Below are positions 17,326-26,190 of a stretch of DNA of 64,000 nucleotides, piece after piece. A program made the position numbers and the translations under genes. How positions within the stretch are numbered: position 1 is the stretch's first letter; each line of letters opens with the position of its first letter. The notes beneath the pieces were generated by a model. That model saw only the letters and a program-made list of their open reading frames with translations. It was not told the origin of the DNA and searched no databases. The DNA lies in assembly GCF_011769525.1 (NCBI RefSeq), contig NZ_CP050440.1, positions 7,922,001 through 7,986,000 of the forward strand, in the 5' to 3' direction. Origin of the DNA: Tolypothrix sp. PCC 7910. Its GTDB lineage: Bacteria; Cyanobacteriota; Cyanobacteriia; Cyanobacteriales; Nostocaceae.

Positions 17326-18924
17326 TCAAACTCCCAACACAATCTTGGAGTCGTTGGAGGAAGCTGTACTTACCATTGCTGAATATTCGCCGTTATAGTT
17401 AGTAAATTCTGATGGCGCTCTGCGAATATTAGACAGACGAATTTGCCAATCAGAAACCTCCTCGTAAGTAAGATGACGAGTATTGGAAGTAGTTGTCCAT
17501 ACCCCCCAAAGACAAGTATCTTCAAACTGCAGCATTCCTGTTTTACGTAAGTTACAAGATTGCGGAGTTCCGGGTAAGGGAATAATGCTGTAGCAGGAAG
17601 TTTGAAATTCTAATTGTGGGTTAATCTCTACCAGTTCATCCACAAGTTCCGAAATTGCTTCCTCCAGGCGCAACAAGTCATCATGGTCATCATCTGGTAG
17701 CCCGATGATGATGCCATAAGTCACGACAGGTACACCAGTGCTAACTACAGATTTCATCAAAGTACAATGCTCCTGCCAAGGTAGCAGTTTCTTATATGCT
17801 TCTCGTCCAAAAACAGGACGTTCAGCAGGGATATAAGCCAAAGGACAACCAACTTTACCATTCCAACCAAACAAGGCTGCAATTAACTCTTCATCTGGTC
17901 TGAGGTCGGTGCTGTCATAGTTGCGTCCAGCGCCGAGAGTTGTTTTCCGCAGCTCTAAACCATTGGGCCACATGAGAGTGATTCCCATCTCCCTCGCCCC
18001 ATTGGTAATTTCCAATATCTCTTCTCGCCCTCCAGGGAAGAGTCCACGGGCGAGGAATTGATCGGAACCGATATTGATCGACACAGCCCCCGCTTGTTTC
18101 TGAATCTCTAACCATTTGAGGGCTGTGGCTGGGGACATTCTGCGAAAGCCAGTCCCGTAGGTAGGTGTCATGCAAAAATCACAGGTGCGATCGCATCCAA
18201 TGTCTGCAACTAAGGAACCAACAGGTACAAATCCTTGGACGTTGGGAAGTGTCCCTAAACATTCTTTCGCCACTTCCAACGAGGGTAGCGCCCACTCATC
18301 AGGACTTTTAGCTTTAGTTTTCCGAGGATACTGTTTACCATCAGCGAGAATCACACCCGTGAGTTCTTCCCGTGGAGTTCTTCCCAGGACATAGTCGAAA
18401 ATCGCCCAGTTTGCTCCCCCGGATTTATCCTGAACCACTGCTGTTGCGCCAGCTTTGAAGTAGTGGTGTGGTTCCGCTAGCGCATCCGAACCGCCAACGA
18501 CAATGGGGCGATCGCCTTTCGCTAAATGCTCAATCACCATACAACTGACTTGGCGGTCTTGGGAGAAATTGACTGTAATACCCCAAGCATCATAGGCTTG
18601 GGGGTCGAGGGTGGAAATTTTGCCCCCGACATATGTTTTCCGCAGAGTCATCCCTTTCCAGACAATTTCTCCAAATTCTTCACTATAATTGTCATCTCTG
18701 AGGTTGACCAAGCGGGCATCAAAACCACCAGCTTGCAAGTCAGCTAGCAAAACTTGCTTACTAATTAAAGAGCGATGTCTATATAAAGAAGTCCAATTTT
18801 TGCCTTCTGTATCGTAGAGTCCTGTTGCTGGCGGTTCAATCAGCCCAATTGTCGGACGCTTCTTGTTTGCCATAGTCGAGCGTGCAGTATGGGGGATAAA
18901 TGCAGAATTGTTTTGCTGTGTCAT
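17326..18924 (-). CDS. B12-binding-domain radical SAM protein, function unknown
   Basis: The 532-residue protein starts with a cobalamin-binding-like Rossmann region (about 20-160: RPTIGLIEPPATGLYD, GGFDARLVNLRDD, RPIVVGGSDALAEPHHY). The radical SAM core has the 4Fe-4S cysteines in CDRTCDFC (C244, C248, C251; CX3CX2C spacing). The barrel continues with SINIGSDQF and VPVVTYGIIIGLPDD. Relatives include methylases of lipids and natural products, but I cannot assign a substrate. The first ATG at 18924 may be too far upstream; M18 (MANKKRPTIGLIEPP) is a good alternative. No biosynthetic partners lie beside it: the gap upstream is nearly 1 kb and the downstream neighbour is SPFH. Confidence 0.87.
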   Translation of the reverse strand: MTQQNNSAFIPHTARSTMANKKRPTIGLIEPPATGLYDTEGKNWTSLYRHRSLISKQVLLADLQAGGFDARLVNLRDDNYSEEFGEIVWKGMTLRKTYVGGKISTLDPQAYDAWGITVNFSQDRQVSCMVIEHLAKGDRPIVVGGSDALAEPHHYFKAGATAVVQDKSGGANWAIFDYVLGRTPREELTGVILADGKQYPRKTKAKSPDEWALPSLEVAKECLGTLPNVQGFVPVGSLVADIGCDRTCDFCMTPTYGTGFRRMSPATALKWLEIQKQAGAVSINIGSDQFLARGLFPGGREEILEITNGAREMGITLMWPNGLELRKTTLGAGRNYDSTDLRPDEELIAALFGWNGKVGCPLAYIPAERPVFGREAYKKLLPWQEHCTLMKSVVSTGVPVVTYGIIIGLPDDDHDDLLRLEEAISELVDELVEINPQLEFQTSCYSIIPLPGTPQSCNLRKTGMLQFEDTCLWGVWTTTSNTRHLTYEEVSDWQIRLSNIRRAPSEFTNYNGEYSAMVSTASSNDSKIVLGV

Positions 18925-19882
18925 ATTGGCACTCTTGAAGAAACAGTTTACAAGTTCAACATTCAGGCGATCGCTAAAACTTTTATTTATTTCTCATCAA
19001 AAAAATAACCAACTATGAGGCTATTAACATCATAAATTTTGAATTTTGATGCATAAATTAACATAAACAAACATATAATTATCAAACTTGAATGACATCT
19101 GCACCATCTTGATTCATCAGATAATGGTGATGCTTAAGACTTATTAAAGATGTAACCGACATTTGTGATTCTGAGGTAATGAATGTTGAACAAAATTCTA
19201 GTTTTGGCTACTTTTCCATAGGAAAGTAGACCCAAAATGAGGTCAGCTAAAAACTTGGAGTTTTTATAGCAATCTATGCAGAACTTGCAAAATTACTTAT
19301 GAAGCTAGGAAACAACCAACAAGTAACAGCCAATCGCAAAAAAACTTACAAATGTACTCTAGCTTTAAAAAATAAAATAGTATTCTTAGATAAGCTAGAG
19401 TTAATACCCGTAATAGTATATTCACATCCAAGAGATAAGGTCAAGTCAAAAATAACCACACTTACCTGAAAAAACAGGTCTGAATTTTGATTTATGTAAA
19501 AGTATCATTGAGTGGTTATTTATAAAGTAAAAATAAAATTTTCGTAGAGTGTGTTATGTGCAAACTTTAGCTCTAGGTTGTCACGAAAAATATGATATGA
19601 GCGACTAACGCACCCTACTTAAGATTTACTTAATAAATCCTCTCTGAGAATGAGATTCAACTAATATTTATCAAGCCATTCTTTTTCACAAAAAAATCTA
19701 ACGTAATTGGGGGATTCAATCCTCTTAGCAGTCCCAAGGAAAACAATTTCACAAGCCTTGCATAAAATTTGGAATAGGATTTTCATCCAGAACTCAATAC
19801 TCAGCACTTTCAAGCTAGAGGGAAGAATTATTCTTTCTTGCCTTTTGCCTCATCCCAACTACAAATATTTACGCTGTCCTAT
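18925..19882. other. Long intergenic region (958 bp)
   Basis: It separates the 3' end of the sucrose-phosphate synthase gene from the start of the radical SAM gene, both on the minus strand. It is AT-rich with no supported open frame or RNA gene. A short inverted repeat ACCTGAAAAAACAGGT lies near 19468. It should include the promoter of the radical SAM gene. Confidence 0.5.
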
Positions 19883-22141
19883 TTAAGAAGGTAAAGCTCC
19901 TTCCATAGCTAACTCTTCCCTTCTTTGCATTACCATTTCGATTTGTGCATTCATTTCCGAGTCTGTCTGAGATAAAGTCCCAAAAAAGTCGTAATGATTC
20001 AATGCTTCCAAAATGCCCCAAGTATAATGCCCCTGAGCAAAGTAAACTTGTGGATAGCTACGCAACTTTTCCAGTTCTTGACTGTAGTTCCCCACAACGA
20101 CACCTAGGGTATTACCGGCAAGCATCGTTTCATCATTACCTGACGCACCTGCGACTAAAAACCGTTTAATTGGCAATCCCCACTTCAAGGCACAATAACG
20201 TATAGCATCGCCTTTAGAAGCGCGGATTGGTAACAAGTCGAGATACATATTGTGGCTATAAATACCTTTGACATGGAGATTATGCCGTCGCAAATGACGC
20301 ATAATTTCTCGGTAGCTCATAGATTTTTCTTCATCAATAAAGTAGCTAATCTTGAACTTACCTTGACATTCAGAGGGTTGTAGCATCACTCCTGGTAATT
20401 CTGCCATTGCTTGGCGCACTGCGTCTGGTTGCCAACGATAGCTAATATGTCGTTGCCAGTTCATATCCGGAATTATCTGGGGGCCATAGTAAATCTCGCT
20501 CCCTGTAGAGACAATTAGCAAATCTGGCATGGGAAAGCGATATTCCTCTAACATCTGTAAGGAACTGTCGAGGTTGCGTCCGGTAGCAATACCTACTCCA
20601 GTGGTGTGTCCCTCATTGTTTAATCGATCAATTAACTGTTGTAGTGCCTCTGGGTCACCTAAGAGAGTATTATCAATTTCACATACTAAGAAGCGATCGG
20701 CAGTTGGTAAGCGATTGGTTTCGGGTATGTTCCAATCAGTGATGTTACTAGCTGGCCCTTGCCGCAAAGGACTGAGTAAAGATTGGACTCTTCTTTGCGG
20801 TAATTGACGCACGTTTTCTAGATAGCGTTCTACGTGGGTATCCCAAGAAAAATTTTCCCGTACCCTACTTAAACCATTACTAGACCAACCCTGCCATTGT
20901 TCAGTATCAGTTAATGCTGTTCGCAAAGCATCTTGAATCTGTTTAATATCGAGGGGATCGATGAGCAGACCATTTTCGCAAGCGGCTAGAATGTCCCTTG
21001 GCCCCCCATCTGATGTGGCAATAATGGGTACACCACAGGCTGTTGCTTCAATTAAAGTTAAACCAAATGGCTCAGTTAATGCTGGATTAATAAAGACTCC
21101 CCGAGTTTTTGCCAATAATCGATAGAGTTCCGGTACTTCATCAGATCCGTGGTGCTTGGGATAGGCAATATAACCATAAAGGTCGTAACGGTCTATCAAC
21201 TGGAAAATTTCTGTAAGTACCTGACGCGGCCCTGATTCCATCGTGGTGATGTCATCTCGGTTACCTAAAACCAAGACTAAATTGGCAAGGTGACGCAACT
21301 GTGGATCTTCCCCATAGGCTTTTACCAACGTACCGACATTTTTCCGAATCGCCGGACGGGAAAGCGCCATAATCATCGGCTTTTGCGGATTTTGGAGAAA
21401 TCGTTGCAAATCTTTATAGATAGGCGGTTCTTGCCAATTTTCGGGAACTGGGTAGAAGCGTTCGAGTGCTACTCCTGGCGCAATTACAACCATCCGTTGC
21501 GGTTGATAGTGGTCGTAAATGCCATACTGCTGTGTTACTTCTTGATTAGTACTAGCAATAATTAATGCTGCACTAGCAAGTGTGGTTTCTTCAGCTTCAA
21601 TTCTTGTAGCCATATGAAAATAATTTTCAATGACTTCCGGCTTAGTTCCCTGTTCTAACAATCGTTGTTGTTTCACACGTCCTAGGGAATGACCAGTATG
21701 CACTAGGGGGATACCTAACCACCCCGCCACTCGACAACCCACGTATCCCGCATCAGCATAATGGCTATGAATCACATGAGGTAATTTACCAATTTGACGC
21801 AGATGTTTAAGTAACTCATCTGCGAAGTTATCCAAATGTGGCCAAAGAACTTCTTTGCGGAGATAGCGACGCGGGCCGCAGTTCAGACGAATAATTTGAG
21901 CTTTGTCAGAAAGAACTTCTACAGGTTTGGCGTAGTCAGCACTGACTTTTGGGTCGTTAACTAAACGAGTAACTAAGTCTACACGTTCAACTTGAGGGTG
22001 TTTCGCTAAGGCTTGAGCCAGTTCCAGCACATATTTTATTTGCCCGCCTGTATCAGCATCTCGTCCTAATTCTAAATTGTGACCTCGAATTAACCCATGA
22101 ACGCTGACTAGTAGAATATACAACCCTGAGCTATGTGACAT
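19883..22141 (-). CDS. spsA: Sucrose-phosphate synthase, two-domain (glycosyltransferase plus SPP-like)
   Basis: SPS joins UDP- or ADP-glucose and fructose-6-phosphate to make sucrose-6-phosphate in the cytoplasm. Residues 1-460 form the GT-B glycosyltransferase with the sucrose-family start LLVSVHGLIRGHNLELGRD and DTGGQIKYVLELA, HSHYADAGYVG, and the nucleotide-sugar motif EPFGLTLIEATACGVPI (358-374). Residues 482-735 form an HAD-type domain like sucrose-phosphate phosphatase. Its nucleophile motif reads CEIDNTLLGD: Glu488 stands where the catalytic Asp of DxDxT would be, while Asp490 is kept. The phosphatase half is therefore probably inactive, so a separate SPP would be needed. The gene is monocistronic, with 405 bases upstream. 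Confidence 0.93.
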   Translation of the reverse strand: MSHSSGLYILLVSVHGLIRGHNLELGRDADTGGQIKYVLELAQALAKHPQVERVDLVTRLVNDPKVSADYAKPVEVLSDKAQIIRLNCGPRRYLRKEVLWPHLDNFADELLKHLRQIGKLPHVIHSHYADAGYVGCRVAGWLGIPLVHTGHSLGRVKQQRLLEQGTKPEVIENYFHMATRIEAEETTLASAALIIASTNQEVTQQYGIYDHYQPQRMVVIAPGVALERFYPVPENWQEPPIYKDLQRFLQNPQKPMIMALSRPAIRKNVGTLVKAYGEDPQLRHLANLVLVLGNRDDITTMESGPRQVLTEIFQLIDRYDLYGYIAYPKHHGSDEVPELYRLLAKTRGVFINPALTEPFGLTLIEATACGVPIIATSDGGPRDILAACENGLLIDPLDIKQIQDALRTALTDTEQWQGWSSNGLSRVRENFSWDTHVERYLENVRQLPQRRVQSLLSPLRQGPASNITDWNIPETNRLPTADRFLVCEIDNTLLGDPEALQQLIDRLNNEGHTTGVGIATGRNLDSSLQMLEEYRFPMPDLLIVSTGSEIYYGPQIIPDMNWQRHISYRWQPDAVRQAMAELPGVMLQPSECQGKFKISYFIDEEKSMSYREIMRHLRRHNLHVKGIYSHNMYLDLLPIRASKGDAIRYCALKWGLPIKRFLVAGASGNDETMLAGNTLGVVVGNYSQELEKLRSYPQVYFAQGHYTWGILEALNHYDFFGTLSQTDSEMNAQIEMVMQRREELAMEGALPS

Positions 22142-22546
22142 AGTGCATTCCTCGTCATGACTGCATTCCAGCCTAAGAACAGCATCTACTGCAGATAACT
22201 GTTAATCGCTACAGGTAAATAAAATTATCCAGGTATTTGCAGATTATAGAACAGATTTCCTCTAAGGATATTAGGGGATGCGGCAACTCGGGTGTCTTTA
22301 ACTGGAAATTGCTAACTCTTTGACCGACGGAATATATTTAGACAAGCAGTCTCAACACTCAAAATCCACGACAAAAACAGCCCAAACAAGCTCTGAGCAT
22401 AGAAGTATAGAGAAACCCATAATGATATTCATAGAGTATTCTCAATGATTCACTGTGGAGATTTCTTAGCCAATTCATCATTAATTAGATGACACCAAGT
22501 AGTTAGAATGTTATCTCGGCAGCATTAGATCAGGCTTATCTAAAAC
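22142..22546. other. Divergent promoter region spsA/comB
   Basis: About 400 bases between divergent start codons; both promoters should be here. No distinct regulatory site could be named. Confidence 0.5.
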
Positions 22547-23284
22547 GTGAAGCTATTTGTTTATCACACCCCGGAATTGACTCCAACAGATCAAGCCCCA
22601 GAATGTGCGATCGCAGTTGATGTTCTGCGAGCTACTAGCACAATGGCTACAGTTTTGGCGGCTGGAGGCGAAGCTGTACAAGTGTTCAGCGATTTAGATC
22701 AACTCATGGAAGTCAGCGAAAAATGGCCCCCAGTGAAACGACTGCGAGCCGGAGAACGTGGCGGTGCAAAAGTCGCTGGTTTTGAATTGGGTAATTCTCC
22801 CCTAGATTGCACACCAGAACTTGTACAAGGGAGGCGCTTATTTATCAGTACCACCAATGGTACACGTGCCTTAAAGCGGGTACAAGATGCTCCAACTGTC
22901 ATAGCAGCAGCCTTGATCAACCGTGCTGCAGTAGTTAACTTTCTCCTAGAAAAGCAACCTGAGACAGTCTGGATTGTGGGATCGGGTTGGGAAGGCAGTT
23001 TTTCTTTAGAAGATACAGTATGTGCAGGTGCGATTGCCCATAGTATTTTGCAACATACTCAATTATCACCAGATGACATAGCTGGTAATGATGAAGTGAT
23101 TAGTGCGATCGCGCTCTACTCTCAATGGCAAGATAACTTATTAGGACTTTTACAACACGCCAGTCACGGCAAACGTTTACTGCGCCTAGAATGTGATGAA
23201 GATCTAAAATACTGTTCCCAAACCGATATTTTAGATGTATTGCCTATACAGCAAGAACAGGGAGTATTAAAATCTCTCAGTTAG
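22547..23284 (+). CDS. comB: 2-phosphosulfolactate phosphatase family protein (ComB)
   Basis: ComB enzymes hydrolyse 2-phosphosulfolactate in a Mg2+-dependent reaction first described in coenzyme M synthesis. Cyanobacteria keep the gene although they do not make coenzyme M, so the true substrate here is uncertain. The 245-residue protein shows the family blocks [20 protein letters not shown] (21-40), [18 protein letters not shown], and [13 protein letters not shown]. The start is GTG at 22547. It is transcribed away from spsA and is followed by a hairpin at 23328. Confidence 0.9.
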   Translation: MKLFVYHTPELTPTDQAPECAIAVDVLRATSTMATVLAAGGEAVQVFSDLDQLMEVSEKWPPVKRLRAGERGGAKVAGFELGNSPLDCTPELVQGRRLFISTTNGTRALKRVQDAPTVIAAALINRAAVVNFLLEKQPETVWIVGSGWEGSFSLEDTVCAGAIAHSILQHTQLSPDDIAGNDEVISAIALYSQWQDNLLGLLQHASHGKRLLRLECDEDLKYCSQTDILDVLPIQQEQGVLKSLS

Positions 23285-23327
23285 TCATTATACCAATTTT
23301 GAATTTTAGATTTTAGATTTCGGATTT

Positions 23328-23351
23328 AGAGACGTTGCCTACAACGTCTCT
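23328..23351. repeat. Hairpin AGAGACGTTG-CCTA-CAACGTCTCT
   Basis: A perfect 10-bp stem with a 4-base loop, 44 bases after the comB stop. Its outer arms (AGAGACG/CGTCTCT) are those of the dispersed palindrome family, with a different centre. No T-run follows, so termination is uncertain. Confidence 0.75.
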
Positions 23352-23559
23352 AATACTATGGCAACCTGATTTTGCTTTTGCTCTACAATACCAAAGCCAG
23401 AACTCGTGCCAAATATTACGTGTTAATAAGTAATTTATAGCATAAAATAATACAGATTTATTGGCTAATTGAATCAATATTACAAAGCATCTTCCACAGA
23501 TGTCGTGCTATTAGCCAACAGTTAGACTAGAACCACAGGGTAACAATCAAAGGGATACT

Positions 23560-24165
23560 ATGATGAGTGACCGTGACTATACATTAATCATTGACAAAAG
23601 TGGCAGTATGTCCACTCCTGACCAAGCGGGTGGCAGAAATAGATGGGAGATAGCTCAAGAATCAACTTTAGCCTTGGCGAGAAAGTGCGAGCAATTTGAC
23701 CCAGATGGCATTACTGTTTACGTGTTTTCTGGCAGATTTAAACGCTATGATGATGTGACATCAGCAAAAGTAGCGCAGATATTCCAAGAAAACGATCCGG
23801 CTGGGACAACAAATTTAGCTGGTGTACTCCAAGATGCGCTCAATAATTACTTTCAGCGGAAAGCTGCGGGTAAAACCAAACCCAATGGCGAGACAATTTT
23901 AGTCATTACGGATGGTGAACCTGACGATCGCAAAGCCGTATTTGAGGTGATTATTAATGCTACTCGTAAGATGGAGCGAGATGAAGAATTAGCCATTTCG
24001 ATGATTCAGGTTGGTTCAGATCCCCAAGCTACTAAGTTTCTCAAAGCTTTAGATGACCAGTTACAAAGTGTTGGTGCTAAATTTGATATCTGCGACACCG
24101 TAACTTTAGACGACTTAGAAGAGATGAGTCTTGCAGATGTATTAATGAATGCGATCACAGATTAA
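23560..24165 (+). CDS. VWA-domain protein, tandem copy 1
   Basis: This 201-residue protein is essentially one von Willebrand factor A domain. The metal-ion-dependent adhesion site is complete: DKSGSMS supplies DxSxS near residue 12, the loop Thr lies in GTTNLAG, and the Asp in VITDGEPDDRK. Such domains bind partner proteins through a metal ion; the partner is unknown. There is no signal peptide, so it is probably cytoplasmic. It is the first of three paralogues on the same strand, all 201 residues, followed 62 bases later by copy 2. Copy 1 is closer to copy 3 than to copy 2 (both share FDPDGIT, YVFSGRFKRY and TDGEPDDRKAV). Confidence 0.92.
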   Translation: MMSDRDYTLIIDKSGSMSTPDQAGGRNRWEIAQESTLALARKCEQFDPDGITVYVFSGRFKRYDDVTSAKVAQIFQENDPAGTTNLAGVLQDALNNYFQRKAAGKTKPNGETILVITDGEPDDRKAVFEVIINATRKMERDEELAISMIQVGSDPQATKFLKALDDQLQSVGAKFDICDTVTLDDLEEMSLADVLMNAITD

Positions 24166-24227
24166 TCATATTTAATTCTGCCAGGGTTATCTAAATAAAT
24201 TATGAGTAATGATTGGAGTTATCAGCC

Positions 24228-24833
24228 ATGCTAGAAAATCGGGATTACACCTTAATTATTGATCAAAGTGCTAGCATGGCTACCACAGATCAAAAAAATG
24301 GCACAAGTAGATGGGCAGCATTACAGGAATCAACATTTGCCTTAGCAGCTAGATGTGAAGAGTTCGACTTGGATGGTATTACTATTTATCTATTTGCCAA
24401 AGGCTTTAAGCGCTACGACTACGTTACATCAGCCAAAGTAAAGCAAATTTTTACAGAAAATATTCCTGGAGATACGACCAATTTAGCAGGTGTACTGCAA
24501 GACGCAATTAATAACTATTTTAAACGTAAAGCAGAGGGAAAAACCAAGCCAGCAGGAGAAGCAATTCTAGTTGTTACAGATGGTACACCAGGCGATCGCC
24601 AAGCAGTATTTGAGGTAATTATCAATACAACTAAACGTCTAGAAAATTCTCAAGAATTAAGGATTTCGCTAATTCAAGTTGGTGCTGATAGTAAAGCAAC
24701 TAAGTTTCTCCATGCTTTAGATGATGAGCTACAAACTGTTGGTGCTAAATTTGATATTTGTGACACCATTACTTTAGAGCAATTAGAAGATATGAGCCTT
24801 ACCGACGTATTAATTCAGGCAATAAATGATTAA
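24228..24833 (+). CDS. VWA-domain protein, tandem copy 2 (most diverged)
   Basis: The middle paralogue keeps the adhesion-site Asp and Ser residues (DQSASMA), the Thr loop (DTTNLAG) and TDGTPGDRQ. It differs from copies 1 and 3 at many positions: FAKGFKRY for FSGRFKRY, NIPGDTTN for the NDPxGTT loop, and TPGD for EPDD. The frame can be extended to a TTG at 24213, but the ATG at 24228 has GGAG nine bases upstream and gives the same 201-residue length as the others, so I use it. It is probably co-transcribed with its neighbours. Confidence 0.92.
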   Translation: MLENRDYTLIIDQSASMATTDQKNGTSRWAALQESTFALAARCEEFDLDGITIYLFAKGFKRYDYVTSAKVKQIFTENIPGDTTNLAGVLQDAINNYFKRKAEGKTKPAGEAILVVTDGTPGDRQAVFEVIINTTKRLENSQELRISLIQVGADSKATKFLHALDDELQTVGAKFDICDTITLEQLEDMSLTDVLIQAIND

Positions 24834-24983
24834 ATAATCAGTATTTTTCTCTCGGATGTATACAAAAATCTCAATGCAAATAAATGAGAAATTAATCATC
24901 AGAGAGAAATCATAAATTTAACAAAGAAGCTTTAGCTTACCTAGTAAATTAAAAGTTTTTACTACATACTTGGAGACTTAGAA

Positions 24984-25589
24984 ATGCTAGAAAATCGTGA
25001 TTACACTTTAATTATTGATAAAAGTGGCAGTATGGCTACCCCAGATCAAAAAGGTGGTAGAACCCGATGGCTAGCTGCACAAGAATCTACTTTAGCCCTA
25101 GCTAGTAAATGTGAACAATTTGACCCTGATGGTATCACTATTTATGTCTTTTCTGGTAGATTCAAACGCTATGAAAATGTGACATCAGCGAAGGTTTCAC
25201 AAATTTTTCGCGAAAATGATCCATCTGGAACTACTGATTTGGCAGGAGTCCTCAAACACGCAACTGATGATTACTTTCAACGCAAGGCTGCTAATCAAAC
25301 TAAGCCCAATGGTGAGACAATTTTAGTTGTTACTGATGGTGAACCAGACGATCGCAAAGCTGTGATGAAAGTAATCATCGAAGCTTCTCGCAAAATGGAT
25401 CAAGATGAAGAGTTAGCTATTTCTTTCATTCAAGTCGGTACAGATGCTAACGCTACTCGCTTCCTCAAAGTCTTAGATAATGAACTCCAAGGAGCTGGTG
25501 CCAAGTTTGATATCTGCGACACAGTTACAATGGAAGATATGGAAGACATGAGTCTTTCGGAAGTGCTACTAAATGCCATTAATGACTAA
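24984..25589 (+). CDS. VWA-domain protein, tandem copy 3
   Basis: The third 201-residue VWA paralogue has an intact metal site (DKSGSMA, GTTDLAG, TDGEPDDRK). It starts at ATG 24984 after GGAG at about 24971. It follows copy 2 by 150 bases and precedes the Slr1339-like gene by about 120 bases. High similarity to copy 1 and the shared MLENRDYTLIID start with copy 2 suggest two rounds of duplication with possible gene conversion. The function is unknown. Confidence 0.92.
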   Translation: MLENRDYTLIIDKSGSMATPDQKGGRTRWLAAQESTLALASKCEQFDPDGITIYVFSGRFKRYENVTSAKVSQIFRENDPSGTTDLAGVLKHATDDYFQRKAANQTKPNGETILVVTDGEPDDRKAVMKVIIEASRKMDQDEELAISFIQVGTDANATRFLKVLDNELQGAGAKFDICDTVTMEDMEDMSLSEVLLNAIND

Positions 25590-25708
25590 AGCCAAGTAGC
25601 CATCATTCCTGGTGTATACCAATCAGGGATGAAACAGGACGAGGAACTATGGGCTAGAGACTAGTATAAGCATAAAGTGGTGTTACTCTTGTTTACAGGA
25701 ATCAGACA

Positions 25709-26104
25709 ATGGATGCCATTGATAAGCTGTTAGCTGAACTCAAAAATGAATATCAGGAACCAAAACCCTCTCAACCTCAGCCACAGCTAGGTATAGCCCA
25801 ACCTGCAATCCCAACATCACCAAAAGCAGCCTCATTAATTGATAGCCTTTTGGACGAAGTGAAAGCTGATTTTGCCCAAGTCGATGCAGCTGAAGAATTG
25901 CAACGACAGCAAGAATTAGAGCAAGAACGTATTCGCCAAGAACAACTGAAAGCAAAACAACTAGCAGCTTTGGAAAAACAGGCAGAAGAATGGCTAGCTA
26001 AATTAGATCCATTTTCACCTGAAGGGCTGTGGTTTGAAAGATTTGCTGAAGGATATCCTTCAAAATTAGCAGCAGCAATTGAATATTTGCAAAACAATTT
26101 GTAG
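25709..26104 (+). CDS. Slr1339-family-like protein with coiled coil
   Basis: The 131-residue protein has an N-terminal helix (MDAIDKLLAELKNEYQ), a Pro/Gln-rich linker, a second similar helix (LIDSLLDEVKADFAQ) and a long charged coiled coil (about 60-95, rich in Gln, Glu and Arg). The C-terminus is LDPFSPEGLWFERFAEGYPS. That end resembles a cyanobacterial family named after the salt-stress gene slr1339; I am only moderately sure of this. It lies downstream of the three VWA genes and is followed by a strong terminator, so the four genes may form one operon. Confidence 0.75.
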   Translation: MDAIDKLLAELKNEYQEPKPSQPQPQLGIAQPAIPTSPKAASLIDSLLDEVKADFAQVDAAEELQRQQELEQERIRQEQLKAKQLAALEKQAEEWLAKLDPFSPEGLWFERFAEGYPSKLAAAIEYLQNNL

Positions 26105-26140
26105 GATGCGTTATTAACGCATCCTACATTTTTATATTTT
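26101..26140. terminator. Strong hairpin terminator shared by convergent genes
   Basis: GTAGGATGCGTT pairs with AACGCATCCTAC over 12 bases around a 3-base loop (26101-26127), followed by ATTTTTATATTTTT on the plus strand. The stop codon of the coiled-coil gene lies inside the left arm. It could also stop transcription from the minus strand. Confidence 0.85.
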
Positions 26141-26190
26141 TATTCCTGTTCCCTTCCTACACAAATAATTTCATAAATCAAAGCTGATTC

